A stretch of DNA of 64,000 nt from Phenylobacterium sp. Root1290 (GTDB lineage Bacteria; Pseudomonadota; Alphaproteobacteria; Caulobacterales; Caulobacteraceae): positions 143,192-207,191 of the forward strand of contig NZ_LMEE01000001.1 of NCBI RefSeq assembly GCF_001425305.1, read 5' to 3'. The first letter of the stretch is position 1, and each line of letters starts with the position of its first letter. A program made the position numbers and the translations under genes. A model generated the notes under the pieces. That model made no database searches, was not told the DNA's origin, and worked only from the letters and a program-made list of their open reading frames with translations. Positions 36,988 to 46,399 of the stretch are shown in pieces.

Positions 36988-37623
36988 CTAGTCCGGCCGG
37001 TAGGCGCGAAGGAAGGTGTCGACGGCGGTGTTCACCTGGCTCTCGATCTGGGCGTCGGTGAGGTCTTCGGTGATCACGCCCCAGGTTCGCGGCTGCAGGA
37101 CCCCGGAGATCGCCAGGTCCTTGAACTGCTGGGCGGCGACGAACGGGTCGGCGCGGCGCAGGACGCCCTGGTCCATGAGATCAGACACATAGGCCGCCAT
37201 CCGTGTGAGGATCACCTTGGGCCCCATTGCGTAGAAGGTGCGGCCAAGTTCGGGGAAGCGGCCGCTTTCGCCGACCACGACCCGGTGGATGCCGAGCGAT
37301 TCCGGCGTCAGCAGCAGCTTCAGGAAGGCCGCGCCGAAGTGCTCGAGGCGCTCGCGCGCGTCGTCGCCCTCGTGTTCGACGTCGAACAGCGTCTCGGCCA
37401 GAGCGCCGCACTGGCGCTGCATCACGGCCTCGAACAATTCTTCCTTGGACTTGAAGTAGTTGTAGAGCGTGCCTTTGGAGCCGCCGAGGCGCGAGGCGAT
37501 GGTCGACATCGAGGTCGCGGCGTATCCGTCGGCCAGGAAGCAGTCCCGCGCGACATCGAGAATGCCGTCGCGGCGTTCGTCCCGACGCTCCTCCCGTCTG
37601 CTCTGAGGCGTGGCTGTCACCAT
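36988..37623 (-). CDS. TetR-family repressor of the NodT-EmrAB pump
   Basis: 211 residues. HTH near residues 18-60: ILDVARDCFLADGYAATSMSTIASRLGGSKGTLYNYFKSKEELF, then an AefR-type C-terminal ligand domain (RPETLGIHRV-like segment LTPESLGIHRVVVGES). It is divergent from the outer-membrane efflux lipoprotein gene, the standard layout for a local repressor. Two GTACGGTTT motifs, one within a palindrome ACCGTACGGT, lie in the shared promoter region. ATG 37623 after AGGA; the longer frame would start inside the target gene's promoter. Confidence 0.88.
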   Translation of the reverse strand: MVTATPQSRREERRDERRDGILDVARDCFLADGYAATSMSTIASRLGGSKGTLYNYFKSKEELFEAVMQRQCGALAETLFDVEHEGDDARERLEHFGAAFLKLLLTPESLGIHRVVVGESGRFPELGRTFYAMGPKVILTRMAAYVSDLMDQGVLRRADPFVAAQQFKDLAISGVLQPRTWGVITEDLTDAQIESQVNTAVDTFLRAYRPD

Positions 37624-37634
37624 CTGACCATCCT

Positions 37635-37694
37635 GTACGGTTTGTGCTTGACGAGGTCCAGTGCGAGGAACATATGACCGTACCGTACGGTTTT
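37635..37694. promoter_or_regulatory. TetR operator region between repressor and efflux genes
   Basis: Two copies of GTACGGTTT, at 37635-37643 and 37686-37694, 51 bases apart. The second is part of the perfect palindrome ACCGTACGGT (37682-37691). They fill the 112-base gap between divergent genes. Binding by the adjacent TetR protein is inferred. Confidence 0.55.
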
Positions 37695-37735
37695 CTAGAC
37701 CGTGCGTCACTCCAGTCGATTTCTCGAGACGCGGC

Positions 37736-39148
37736 ATGGCACGCCTGATCCTTCCCCCCGTGACGGCGGCCCTCCTATTGGCGGGCTGCGCGGCCGTTCC
37801 CGACCTTGGTCCAGCCCCCCAGGTCAGGCCGGCGCAGGCCTATGCCGCAACTTCGAGTTTCGAGGCTCCTCCCGTGGAGTGGCCAGCCGACCAGTGGTGG
37901 AAGAGCTATGGCGACGCCCAGCTCGACACCCTGGTCGACGAGGCGCTGGCCGGGGCTCCAAGCCTTGTCCAGGCGCAGGCCCGGGTGCGGGCGGCGCAGG
38001 CCAGGGCCCAGCAGAGCCGTGCGGCGCTGCTGCCCAGCGCGACGCTGAACGCCCAGGCCGCGCAGGCCAAGCAGAGCTACAACAACGGCATTCCCCCGGC
38101 CTTCGTGCCGGAGGGCTACAACGACACGGGCCGGGCGACGTTCGACCTGTCGTTCGACCTCGATCTCTGGGGCAAGAACCGCGCGGCTCTGGCGGCCGCC
38201 ACCTCGGAGGCCACAGCGGCTGACATGGACGCCGCCCAGGCGCGGCTGGTGCTGACGACCTCGGTGGTCGGCGCCTATGCCGAGCTGTCGCGGGCGTTCG
38301 CCGCGCAAGAGGCGGCCGTGCAGGCCCAGACCAATCGCGAGGCGACGCGCAAGCTCGTCGCCCAGCGCGTCGAGAACGGCGCGGCCAATACGGGCGAGCT
38401 GCGGCAGGCTGAATCTGGTCTCGCCAGCGCCGACCAGGACCTGGCGGCGGCGCGTGAGCAAGTCGGCCTGGCGCGCGACCAGATCGCCGCGCTGCTGGGC
38501 GCCGGCCCCGATCGCGGCCTTTCGATCACCCGCCCCGAAGCGCCTGCAGTCCAGGACTTCGGTCTGCCGAGCAATCTGGCGGCTGACCTGCTGGGACGAC
38601 GCCCGGATATCGCCGCGGCGCGCCTGCGGGCCGAAGCGGCCGGAAAGCGCATCGATGTGGCGCGGAAGTCCTTCTATCCCAACGTAAATCTGGCCGGCTT
38701 CATCGGCGCCCAATCGCTGGGCCTGGACCTGCTGACCGACAGCGGCTCGGACGTCGGCCAGGCTGGCCTGGCGCTCAGCCTGCCCATCTTCCAGGGCGGC
38801 CGGTTGTCGGGCGCCTATCGCGGCGCGCGGGCCGAATATGACGCCGCGGTCGCCGCCTATGACGCCACCCTGGTGCAGGCGTTGAAAGAGGTGGCCGACG
38901 CCGCCGTCAGCGAACGCGCCCTGGCCACCCGCCTGACCGCCGCCCGCGAGGCGCTGGCCAAGGGTGAGGAAGCCTATCGCATCGCCAAGATGCGCTACGA
39001 GGGCGGCCTCGACTCCTACACTGCGGTGCTGAGCGCCGAGAACGCCGTGATCCTCCAGCGGCGGGCCGCCGCCGACCTGGAATCTCGCGCACTCACCCTC
39101 GATGCGGCCCTGGTCCGCGCCCTGGGCGGCGGCTTCAGAGCCGCCTGA
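37736..39148 (+). CDS. NodT-family outer-membrane efflux lipoprotein
   Basis: 470 residues. Lipobox LLAGC near residue 19. Two repeated outer-membrane factor domains with typical segments: QWWKSYGDAQLDTLVDEAL, NRDLAAA-type VRAAQARAQQSRAALLPS, and a second repeat GRRPDIAAARLRAEAAGKRIDVARKSFYPNVNL, LSLPIFQGGRL. It forms the TolC-like channel. It starts at ATG 37736, where the signal begins. The next two genes encode the membrane-fusion protein and the inner-membrane pump, so the three make a complete efflux system. Confidence 0.92.
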   Translation: MARLILPPVTAALLLAGCAAVPDLGPAPQVRPAQAYAATSSFEAPPVEWPADQWWKSYGDAQLDTLVDEALAGAPSLVQAQARVRAAQARAQQSRAALLPSATLNAQAAQAKQSYNNGIPPAFVPEGYNDTGRATFDLSFDLDLWGKNRAALAAATSEATAADMDAAQARLVLTTSVVGAYAELSRAFAAQEAAVQAQTNREATRKLVAQRVENGAANTGELRQAESGLASADQDLAAAREQVGLARDQIAALLGAGPDRGLSITRPEAPAVQDFGLPSNLAADLLGRRPDIAAARLRAEAAGKRIDVARKSFYPNVNLAGFIGAQSLGLDLLTDSGSDVGQAGLALSLPIFQGGRLSGAYRGARAEYDAAVAAYDATLVQALKEVADAAVSERALATRLTAAREALAKGEEAYRIAKMRYEGGLDSYTAVLSAENAVILQRRAAADLESRALTLDAALVRALGGGFRAA

Positions 39149-39186
39149 CCCGCAATCCTTTCCGTCCTCCCCCGGATAAGTCTCCC

Positions 39187-40347
39187 ATGCCCGACGATAT
39201 CGGATCCCAGCCTCAAGCCGTGGCCGCAGCGGCCGCTCCCGCGCCGTCGCGCGCCGCCAACGGCGCGCGCCGCAAGCGCCTGTTCATGATCCTGGGCGGG
39301 GTGGTCCTCGCCGGCGCCGTGATCTGGGGGCTCTACTATTTCCTGGTCGGTTCGCGCCATGTGACCACCGACAACGCCTATGTGAACGCCGACACTGCGC
39401 AGGTGACGGCGCTGGTCGCCGGACCGATCCTGCAGGCGCCAGTCGGCGAGACCAGCGTGGTCAAGACCGGGCAGGTGATCGCGGTCATCGAGCCGGCCGA
39501 CTACCAGTTGGCCGTCGATCGCGCCCGGGCCGAGCTTGGCCAGGCGCAGCGCCGAGTGGGCCAATACTTCGCCAACGACGAGGCGCTCGGCGCCCAGACC
39601 GCGGCGCGCACCGCCGACGTCGCGCGCGCCGAGGCGATGCTGGCGAGCGCCAGGTCCGACTATGCGCGGGCCGAGGTCGAGTACGGCCGCCGCCGCAACC
39701 TGTCGGCGTCCGGCGCGGTGTCGGGCGACGAGTTGACCCAGGCCGAGAACCGTTATCAGGCCGCCAAGGCCGCGCTGAGCGCCGCACAGGCCGGGCTCGC
39801 CCAGGCCAAGGCCACCGCGGCGCAGTCCGCCGGCCAGCAGAAGGCCGCCAACGCCCTGGTCGCCGGCGCCAGCGCCGAAGGCAACCCCGAGGTCGCCGCG
39901 GCCCGCGCCAAGCTGGCCCAGGCCGAGCTGGACCTGGCCCGCACCACCATCCGCTCGCCCGTCGACGGCGTCGTGGCCCGCAAGAGCGTGGTCGTCGGGC
40001 AGAAGGTCGCCAACGGCGCGCCGGTGATGAGCATCGTGCCGATCCAGACCGCCTATGTGGACGCCAACTTCAAGGAAGTGCAGCTGCGCAAGGTGCGGCC
40101 CGGCCAGCCGGTCGAGCTGACCAGCGACCTCTACGGCAAGGGCGTAAAGTTCCACGGCAAGGTCTCCGGCCTTGGCGGCGGCACAGGCTCGGCGTTCGCG
40201 CTGATCCCGGCCCAGAACGCCACCGGCAACTGGATCAAGGTGGTCCAGCGCGTGCCCGTCCGCATCACCCTGGATCCCAAGGAACTGGCCGAGCATCCGC
40301 TGCGCGTCGGCCTGTCCATGGAAGCCGTGATCGACATCTCCAAGTAA
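39187..40347 (+). CDS. emrA: EmrA-type membrane-fusion (HlyD) protein
   Basis: 386 residues. One N-terminal membrane segment near residues 37-55 (LFMILGGVVLAGAVIWGLYYF), followed by biotinyl-lipoyl halves (TDNAYVNADTAQVTALVAG and TTIRSPVDGVVARKSVVVGQ) around a coiled-coil hairpin of roughly 120 residues, then a beta-barrel (KVRPGQPVELTSDLYG). It connects inner-membrane MFS pump and outer-membrane channel. Gap to the pump gene is 12 bases. The family is sure; emrA as a name is by homology type. Confidence 0.88.
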   Translation: MPDDIGSQPQAVAAAAAPAPSRAANGARRKRLFMILGGVVLAGAVIWGLYYFLVGSRHVTTDNAYVNADTAQVTALVAGPILQAPVGETSVVKTGQVIAVIEPADYQLAVDRARAELGQAQRRVGQYFANDEALGAQTAARTADVARAEAMLASARSDYARAEVEYGRRRNLSASGAVSGDELTQAENRYQAAKAALSAAQAGLAQAKATAAQSAGQQKAANALVAGASAEGNPEVAAARAKLAQAELDLARTTIRSPVDGVVARKSVVVGQKVANGAPVMSIVPIQTAYVDANFKEVQLRKVRPGQPVELTSDLYGKGVKFHGKVSGLGGGTGSAFALIPAQNATGNWIKVVQRVPVRITLDPKELAEHPLRVGLSMEAVIDISK

Positions 40348-40359
40348 GGGGCCGGGCCT

Positions 40360-41892
40360 GTGAGCCAGAGCCAATCGACGCCGGCGCCCCTGACCGGGAT
40401 GGCGCTGCTGGTGACCGGGCTGCTGCTCGGCCTGGCCAACTTCATGGTGGTGCTGGACATCACCATCGCCAATGTGGCGGTGCCGCACATCGCCGGCGGG
40501 CTGGCGGTTTCGCCGAGCCAGGGCACCTGGGTCATCACATCCTACGCGGTGGCCGAGGCCATCACCGTGCCGCTGTCGGGCTGGCTGGCCCAGCGTTTCG
40601 GGGCCGTGAAGGTGTTCGTCTTCGGCCTGGTCGGGTTCGGGGTCTGCTCGATCCTCTGCGGCCTGGCGCCGACCTTCGGCTTCCTGGTGTTCGCGCGCGT
40701 GCTGCAGGGCCTCTGCGGCGGCCCGATCATGCCGATGTCGCAGACCCTGTTGCTTCAGATCTTCCCCAAGGAGAAGGCGCCGCAGGCTCTGGGCCTGTGG
40801 AGCATGACCACGGTTGTCGGGCCGATCGCCGGGCCGATCCTGGGCGGCACGATCTCCGACACCATCGGCTGGCACTGGATCTTCTTCATCAACATCCCCG
40901 TCGCCTTCGGGGTGGCGTTCCTGGCCTACCGGGCGCTGCTGAAGCACCAGGGGCCGACCCGCCGGGTGCCGGTCGACTATGTCGGCCTGGGGCTGTTGAT
41001 CCTCTGGGTCGGGTCGCTGCAGGTCATGCTCGACACCGGCAAGGAGCACGACTGGTTCTCCTCGCCGTTCATCATCGGCCTGGCGATCGTGGCGGCGGTG
41101 GGCTTCGCGGCCTTCCTGATCTGGGAGCTGACGGTCGAGAACCCGATCGTGAACCTGAAGGTGTTCCGCCACCGCGGCTATACGGTCGGAGTCACGACGC
41201 TAAGTCTGACGTTCGGGGCGTTCTTCGCCAGCGTGGTGATCCTGCCGCTCTGGCTGCAGACCAACATGGGTTACACAGCCACCTGGGCCGGCTACGCCGC
41301 CGCATTCCAGGGTGTGCTGGCGGTGGTGATGTCGCCGATCGTGGCGAGCCAGGTCGCCAAGCGCGACCCACGGGCGCTGGTTTCTTTCGGGGTGTTCTGG
41401 ATGGCGGGCGTCGCCATCTGGCGCAGTCACTTCGCCACCAACGCCGACTTCATGGCCATCGCCTTGCCGCAACTGGCGCTGGGCTTCGCCATGCCGTTCT
41501 TCTTCATCCCGACCCAGAGCATCGCCCTGGGCGCCGTGGACCCCGAGGAGACCGCGGCCGCGGCCGGCATCGCCAACTTCCTGCGCGTGGTGGCGGGCGC
41601 CTTCGCGACCTCGCTGATGACCACGTCGTGGGAGAACGAGGCCAGCGCCATGCGCTCGGAACTGGTCGGAGCGTTGAACCAGCCGCAGGCGGCGCTGGAG
41701 GGCATGACGGCGCAGGGCTTCTCGCCCGAGCAGGCGCTAAGACAGCTGGAGGGGCTGGTGCAGAGCCAGGCCGTGATGCTGTCGACCAACCTGATGTTCC
41801 TGACCACGGCCGTGGTGTTCGTGGTCGCAGCGACGACGATCTGGCTGGCGCCGCGCCCGACACGCGCGGCCGCGCCGGGCGGCGGACACTAA
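40360..41892 (+). CDS. emrB: EmrB-type DHA2 drug efflux pump (MFS)
   Basis: 510 residues with 14 membrane segments. DHA2/EmrB motifs: ANFMVVLDITIANVAVPHIAG, WVITSYAVAEAITVPLSGWLA near residues 25-75, RVLQGLCGGPIMPMSQTLL, and MTTVVGPIAGPILGG. It should use proton antiport to expel hydrophobic drugs or detergents through EmrA and the NodT channel. It starts at GTG 40360, 12 bases after emrA. It ends in a 4-base convergent overlap with the next TetR gene. Induction probably needs release of the divergent TetR repressor. Confidence 0.93.
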   Translation: MSQSQSTPAPLTGMALLVTGLLLGLANFMVVLDITIANVAVPHIAGGLAVSPSQGTWVITSYAVAEAITVPLSGWLAQRFGAVKVFVFGLVGFGVCSILCGLAPTFGFLVFARVLQGLCGGPIMPMSQTLLLQIFPKEKAPQALGLWSMTTVVGPIAGPILGGTISDTIGWHWIFFINIPVAFGVAFLAYRALLKHQGPTRRVPVDYVGLGLLILWVGSLQVMLDTGKEHDWFSSPFIIGLAIVAAVGFAAFLIWELTVENPIVNLKVFRHRGYTVGVTTLSLTFGAFFASVVILPLWLQTNMGYTATWAGYAAAFQGVLAVVMSPIVASQVAKRDPRALVSFGVFWMAGVAIWRSHFATNADFMAIALPQLALGFAMPFFFIPTQSIALGAVDPEETAAAAGIANFLRVVAGAFATSLMTTSWENEASAMRSELVGALNQPQAALEGMTAQGFSPEQALRQLEGLVQSQAVMLSTNLMFLTTAVVFVVAATTIWLAPRPTRAAAPGGGH

Positions 41893-42494
41893 GCCGAGCT
41901 CGCCGGCCGCTTCCTGAGTATGGCGCGGCCGGCGAGCAGCGCCTGGTCGACGATCTGCTCGACCTGGGCGAGCTTGAGCTTCTGGCTTTGCAGGCCGGCG
42001 CGGAACAGCACCGCGCCGACCATGTTGTCGACCAGGCCGGAAACCTCGTCGGCGGACAGGGCTCCGTTCAGCGCCGCATCCAGCGCGACCATGTAGGGGC
42101 GACGTTCGCGCTCGTAGAGGGCGTCGAGGGCGGCCGACAGCTCCGGATCGCGGCGACGGGCCTGGCTGAGTTCGGGCGTGGCGACGCCGGCGGGCCCGCC
42201 CAGGTGGCGCACGAAGCCCCACAGGTTCTCGATCAACACGGTCCGTGGCGGGACATGATCGGGCAGGGCCGGGTCCGTGTCGCGGGCGGCGTTGTCGAGC
42301 ATCCAGATGATCAGCTCGCGCTTGTTGGCGAAGCGCCGGTAAAGGGCAGGGCGGCTGCACCCTGCGCGCTCGGCCAGCTCTTCGAAGGCCATGCCGGCAT
42401 AGCCGCGCTCGGCCAGCAGCGCCCAGCCGGCCTGCATGATCGCCGGTTCCATGGACTCGTCACGCGGACGGCCGCGGCCGCGACGCGGCTGCAT
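41889..42494 (-). CDS. TetR-family regulator (C)
   Basis: 201 residues. HTH: MQAGWALLAERGYAGMAFEEL, then AGCSRPALYRRFANKRELIIW. C-terminal ligand domain is mixed helix. I chose ATG 42494, which follows AGGA; ATG 42530 and even earlier frames are open but overlap the divergent promoter. It is divergent from the TonB-receptor gene, with a 109-base spacer, and convergent with emrB. Control of the receptor or of the pump are both possible. Confidence 0.83.
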   Translation of the reverse strand: MQPRRGRGRPRDESMEPAIMQAGWALLAERGYAGMAFEELAERAGCSRPALYRRFANKRELIIWMLDNAARDTDPALPDHVPPRTVLIENLWGFVRHLGGPAGVATPELSQARRRDPELSAALDALYERERRPYMVALDAALNGALSADEVSGLVDNMVGAVLFRAGLQSQKLKLAQVEQIVDQALLAGRAILRKRPASSA

Positions 42495-42603
42495 CGTCTG
42501 ATCCTGGTGGCTGTCGTCGTCACGTAGCATCGGCGTCGCAAAACCATCATTCAATATCGTTACACGCCCGGAACGTAAATCGATACGGCAAGGGGCGTCA
42601 ATC

Positions 42604-45051
42604 ATGTCGAGTGAGTTCTCTGGATACGCGCAATCGGCGCGGCGCGGGGGCCGAGGCCGCCGCGCGGCTGGCCTGATGTCGCTGGCGTCGGTGCTGCTGA
42701 TGGCTGCGCCGGCCCTGGCTGAAGAGGCCGACCTGCCAGGTACGCTGGAGGAGGTGATCGTCACCGCCCAGAAGCGCGCGGAGGCGCTGGAGGACGTTCC
42801 GATCGCCATTTCGGCCTTCGGCGGCCGGACGATCGAGCGGATGCGCCTGCGTTCGATCGAGGAGGTGGCGAGCCTGGCCCCGAGCACGAACTACAAGAAC
42901 CAGAGCCCTGCGGCGCCCAGCATCAGCATTCGCGGCATCACCTCGGACGAGTCGGGGGCAGGGTCGGAATCGGCGGTCTCCACCTATCTCGACGGCGTGG
43001 ACATCAGCCGCCGGGAAGGCGCGCAGATGGCCATCTACGACATGGACCGGATCGAGATCGTACGCGGTCCGCAGGGGACGCTGTTCGGCACGGCCTCGCA
43101 GATCGGCGGCCTCTCGCTGATCACCCGCAAGCCGCAGGACGAGTTCGGCGGCTATGTGAGCGGCGCCGTCGGAAACCTGGACTATCGACGTGCGGAGGGC
43201 GCGCTGAACCTGCCGGTGTCGGACGTGGCCGGGTTCCGGATCGCGGGGTTCCACGAGCAGCGCAAGGGGTACATCGAGAACAAGGCCGCCGCCGGCGGGG
43301 ATGCGCGCGACTACATGGGGTTGGACACGACGGCGGCGCGGGCCTCGTTCAAGTTCGAACCGAACGACCGCTTCAGCGCCACCCTGATCGGCTATGTGCA
43401 GCACGACAATCCGACGGGCACGCAGTTCACGAGCTTTACGATACCCACCCCGAGCCTGGGCCTGGCCGATCCCTACAAGGAAACCTACCAGGCGCCGCGC
43501 CAGCCGTCGAAATTCGAGCGGAACGTCTATGGCGGCACGCTGCTGATCGAGGCCGAGCTGAACGACAGCCTCAGCTTCTCGTCTATCACCGGGTACCGAG
43601 AGTACGACTACCAGCAGTACTTCGACCTGGACGGCGGCTTCATTCCGTTCGTCGACAGCGACATCGCCAACGAGACCTCCAGCTTCTACCAGGAGGCGCG
43701 GTTCAACTTCTCGGCCGGCGAGCGCCTGAAGGGCTTTGCGGGCGTCAGCTACATCCGCGACGCGGTGGACGAGACCATCGGCCTGACGTTCAGCGAACCG
43801 ATCTTCGGGATCCTTCAGTCCGGGGTGTGGGTGCTGCCCAACGGCCAGCCGAACCAGCTGGTGCTGCCGGCGTCGCTGGGGATCACCCTGGACCCGAACC
43901 GACGCGAGTATCGCGAACAGAAGGGCCGCAAGGCCGACACCTCGGCCTTCGTGGACCTGACCTATGACCTGACGGACCAACTGACGATCAATGGCGGCGC
44001 CCGCTATGTGCGCAACGAGCGGCGGTTCGTCTCCAACCAGCCGGCGGTGGGGCAGTCGGGCCTGATCAAGCTGGGCGTCTACAACTCGGTTTCGACCGCG
44101 GTGGCCGCCAGGTTCGTGGCCTTGGATCCGAGCTTCAGCGCCACGAACCAGCGCCATCCGCTGTTCGCGACCTACTATTCAGCGCTGCAGGCGGCGCTGC
44201 CCGGCGCGTATGCCGCCGCGCCGAAGAACCTGATGTTCGCAGCGACCAATGGAGCGCTGGACGGCGAGGCGGACTTCGACGCGGTGCTGCCGCGCCTGTC
44301 GGTCCAATACGACTTCGGCAACGGGCTCCACGCCTATGCGGGTGTGGCCAAGGGCCAGCGCTCGGGCTTCCTGCAAGCCGACAGCAACGGAGCGGTCTCG
44401 GCGGTCGATCCTGAGCAGCTCTGGAACTACGAGGTCGGGGTGAAGGGGGCGTTCGACCGGTTCCGGTTCGACACCGCCCTGTTCCACTACAGCTGGACCG
44501 ACTTCCAGACGATGGAACTGATCGACCCCAGCAACCCGACCCTGGGTCAGCGAGCGGTGAACGCCGGATCGGCCAGCGCCACCGGGTTCGAGTTCGCCGG
44601 GACGTTCCTGGTCGCCAGCGGCGTCGACGCCTTCGCGAACTTCTCGTACCTCGACGCCAAGTTCGACGACTTCAAGTCGTCGGAAGGGGACTTCACCGGC
44701 CACCGCTTCCGCATCTCGCCCGAGTACCAGGCGGCGATCGGCCTGAACGCCGAACGGCCGCTGAACGGCGACCTGACCGGCTTCTTCTCAGGGCGGGTCC
44801 GCTACCAATCGAAGGTCTATTTCGACAACGAGAACGTCGCCCCGAAGATGGACAAGGGCCACGTCTTCGTCAGCGGCAACCTGGGCGTTCGCAACGAGGC
44901 TCAGGGGTGGAGCGTGCGCCTGTTCGCCGACAACTTGCTGGACGAGGAGTACCTGCTGGACGCGGGAAACTCGGGCGAGAATTTCGGCACACCGACCGCG
45001 ATCGCCGGCGCGCCGCGCACCTTCGGCCTCGAGCTTGGCCTGCAGTTCTAA
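42604..45051 (+). CDS. TonB-dependent outer-membrane receptor
   Basis: 815 residues with a signal peptide cleaved near residue 39 (LLMAAPALA). A TonB box-like segment EEVIVTAQKRAEALEDVPIAISA follows, then the plug domain (SISIRGITSDE, RIEIVRGPQGTLFGTASQIGGL) and a C-terminal barrel with DNLLDEEYLLDAG and terminal LGLQF (aromatic last residue). It takes up a ligand with TonB-ExbBD energy. The ligand is unknown; the adjacent secreted phosphoesterase suggests a phosphorylated or phosphate-bearing compound, which is a guess. Confidence 0.93.
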   Translation: MSSEFSGYAQSARRGGRGRRAAGLMSLASVLLMAAPALAEEADLPGTLEEVIVTAQKRAEALEDVPIAISAFGGRTIERMRLRSIEEVASLAPSTNYKNQSPAAPSISIRGITSDESGAGSESAVSTYLDGVDISRREGAQMAIYDMDRIEIVRGPQGTLFGTASQIGGLSLITRKPQDEFGGYVSGAVGNLDYRRAEGALNLPVSDVAGFRIAGFHEQRKGYIENKAAAGGDARDYMGLDTTAARASFKFEPNDRFSATLIGYVQHDNPTGTQFTSFTIPTPSLGLADPYKETYQAPRQPSKFERNVYGGTLLIEAELNDSLSFSSITGYREYDYQQYFDLDGGFIPFVDSDIANETSSFYQEARFNFSAGERLKGFAGVSYIRDAVDETIGLTFSEPIFGILQSGVWVLPNGQPNQLVLPASLGITLDPNRREYREQKGRKADTSAFVDLTYDLTDQLTINGGARYVRNERRFVSNQPAVGQSGLIKLGVYNSVSTAVAARFVALDPSFSATNQRHPLFATYYSALQAALPGAYAAAPKNLMFAATNGALDGEADFDAVLPRLSVQYDFGNGLHAYAGVAKGQRSGFLQADSNGAVSAVDPEQLWNYEVGVKGAFDRFRFDTALFHYSWTDFQTMELIDPSNPTLGQRAVNAGSASATGFEFAGTFLVASGVDAFANFSYLDAKFDDFKSSEGDFTGHRFRISPEYQAAIGLNAERPLNGDLTGFFSGRVRYQSKVYFDNENVAPKMDKGHVFVSGNLGVRNEAQGWSVRLFADNLLDEEYLLDAGNSGENFGTPTAIAGAPRTFGLELGLQF

Positions 45052-45082
45052 GCCCCTCAGCATTGCTTTCCGGAGACGTTCG

Positions 45083-46375
45083 ATGATCGGCAAGACACGC
45101 CGCCTGGTGCTGGCCCTGATGGCCAGCGCCGCCCTGGCCGCGCCCGCGGCAGCCCTCGCCAAGGACGACAGCTTCACCTTGGCGGTGATCCCAGACACCC
45201 AGAATTACGTCGACTACACGCACCAGACGGCGGAGGGCTTTCCGTTCGATGCGCGTGAGCTGTTCTTCGAACAGATGCGCTACATCTCAGCCCGGCTGAA
45301 GGCGAATGGCGGCGACATCGCCTTTGTCACCTCGCTGGGCGACACCTGGCAGCACCAGACCAAGAAGTTCGACGAGGCCCACGCCAAGTTCGGGGTCAGC
45401 GCCGGCGTCAATCCGATCCTCGACACGCATTTCGCCCCGACCGACAAGACCCGGTCCGTCGAGATGCCTGCCGCCAAGCAGGGCTTCGAGATCATCGCCG
45501 GCCAGACGCCGTTCTCGGTCGTGCCGGGCAACCACGACTATGACGCGATGTGGACGGACTCCCGCCACCTGCCGATCAAGGACTTCATGAACCCGGGCGA
45601 CCATCCGCGCGCGTATGGGATGCTGCACCCCGGCGGCCTGGACAACTGGCGCGAAGTGTTCGGCGCGCAGACGGCGTTCTTCAAGGACAAGCCGTGGTAC
45701 GTGGCGTCGTACAACGGCGGGGCCGACAGCGCTCAGGTCTTCACCGCCGGCGGCTATCGGTTCCTGCACATCGGCCTGGAGATGGCGCCGGGCGACGACG
45801 TGCTGGCGTGGGCTTCGAAGGTGATCGCAGCCCATCCGGGCCTGCCGACCATCGTCAGCATCCATGACCATCTCAGCACCAATGGCGAACGGGCGCCGAA
45901 TCCGATGGTCGACATGGCCATGGTGCATCCCGAGCACAACAATCCCGAGGATGTGTGGCGCAAGTTCCTGAGCCGCCACGAACAGATCTTCCTGGCGCTG
46001 AACGGGCACCAGCACGGCCAGGCCTATCGGGCCGATGCCGGCGCGGGCGGGTTCACGGTGCACCAGGTGCTGGCCGACTATCAGGACCGCGGCCAGACCG
46101 CGATCGCGGCGGGGGTGAAGGCCGCCTGGCCGGTCGGCATCGGCGACGGCTGGATGCGCTTCATGACCTTCGACCTGAGCGGAGAGACCCCGGCGATCCG
46201 GGTGCGGACCTATTCGACCCACTACAAGAAGTTCTCCGGCGAGGTTCCGGAGTACGCCGCCTGGTACCGCAAGGGCGAGCAGCCGAAGATGAGCGACCTG
46301 GAGTTCCTGGCCGCCGACGAGTTCACGATCCAGCTTGACGACTTCCGCAAGCGGTTCGCGAACGGCGCGAAGTAG
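45083..46375 (+). CDS. Secreted calcineurin-like metallophosphoesterase
   Basis: 430 residues. Signal peptide MIGKTRRLVLALMASAALAAPAAALA. Metallophosphoesterase motifs in order: VIPDTQNYV (metal Asp), TSLGDTWQH (bridging Asp), VVPGNHDYD (Asn-His catalytic pair), IVSIHDHLS and LNGHQHGQ (late histidines). It follows the TonB receptor gene by 31 bases after GGAG, so both are probably cotranscribed. It likely dephosphorylates an extracellular or periplasmic substrate whose product the receptor imports. Substrate not identifiable. Confidence 0.88.
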   Translation: MIGKTRRLVLALMASAALAAPAAALAKDDSFTLAVIPDTQNYVDYTHQTAEGFPFDARELFFEQMRYISARLKANGGDIAFVTSLGDTWQHQTKKFDEAHAKFGVSAGVNPILDTHFAPTDKTRSVEMPAAKQGFEIIAGQTPFSVVPGNHDYDAMWTDSRHLPIKDFMNPGDHPRAYGMLHPGGLDNWREVFGAQTAFFKDKPWYVASYNGGADSAQVFTAGGYRFLHIGLEMAPGDDVLAWASKVIAAHPGLPTIVSIHDHLSTNGERAPNPMVDMAMVHPEHNNPEDVWRKFLSRHEQIFLALNGHQHGQAYRADAGAGGFTVHQVLADYQDRGQTAIAAGVKAAWPVGIGDGWMRFMTFDLSGETPAIRVRTYSTHYKKFSGEVPEYAAWYRKGEQPKMSDLEFLAADEFTIQLDDFRKRFANGAK

Positions 46376-46399
46376 AGCTCGCGCCGCGAGCGCCGGTCC

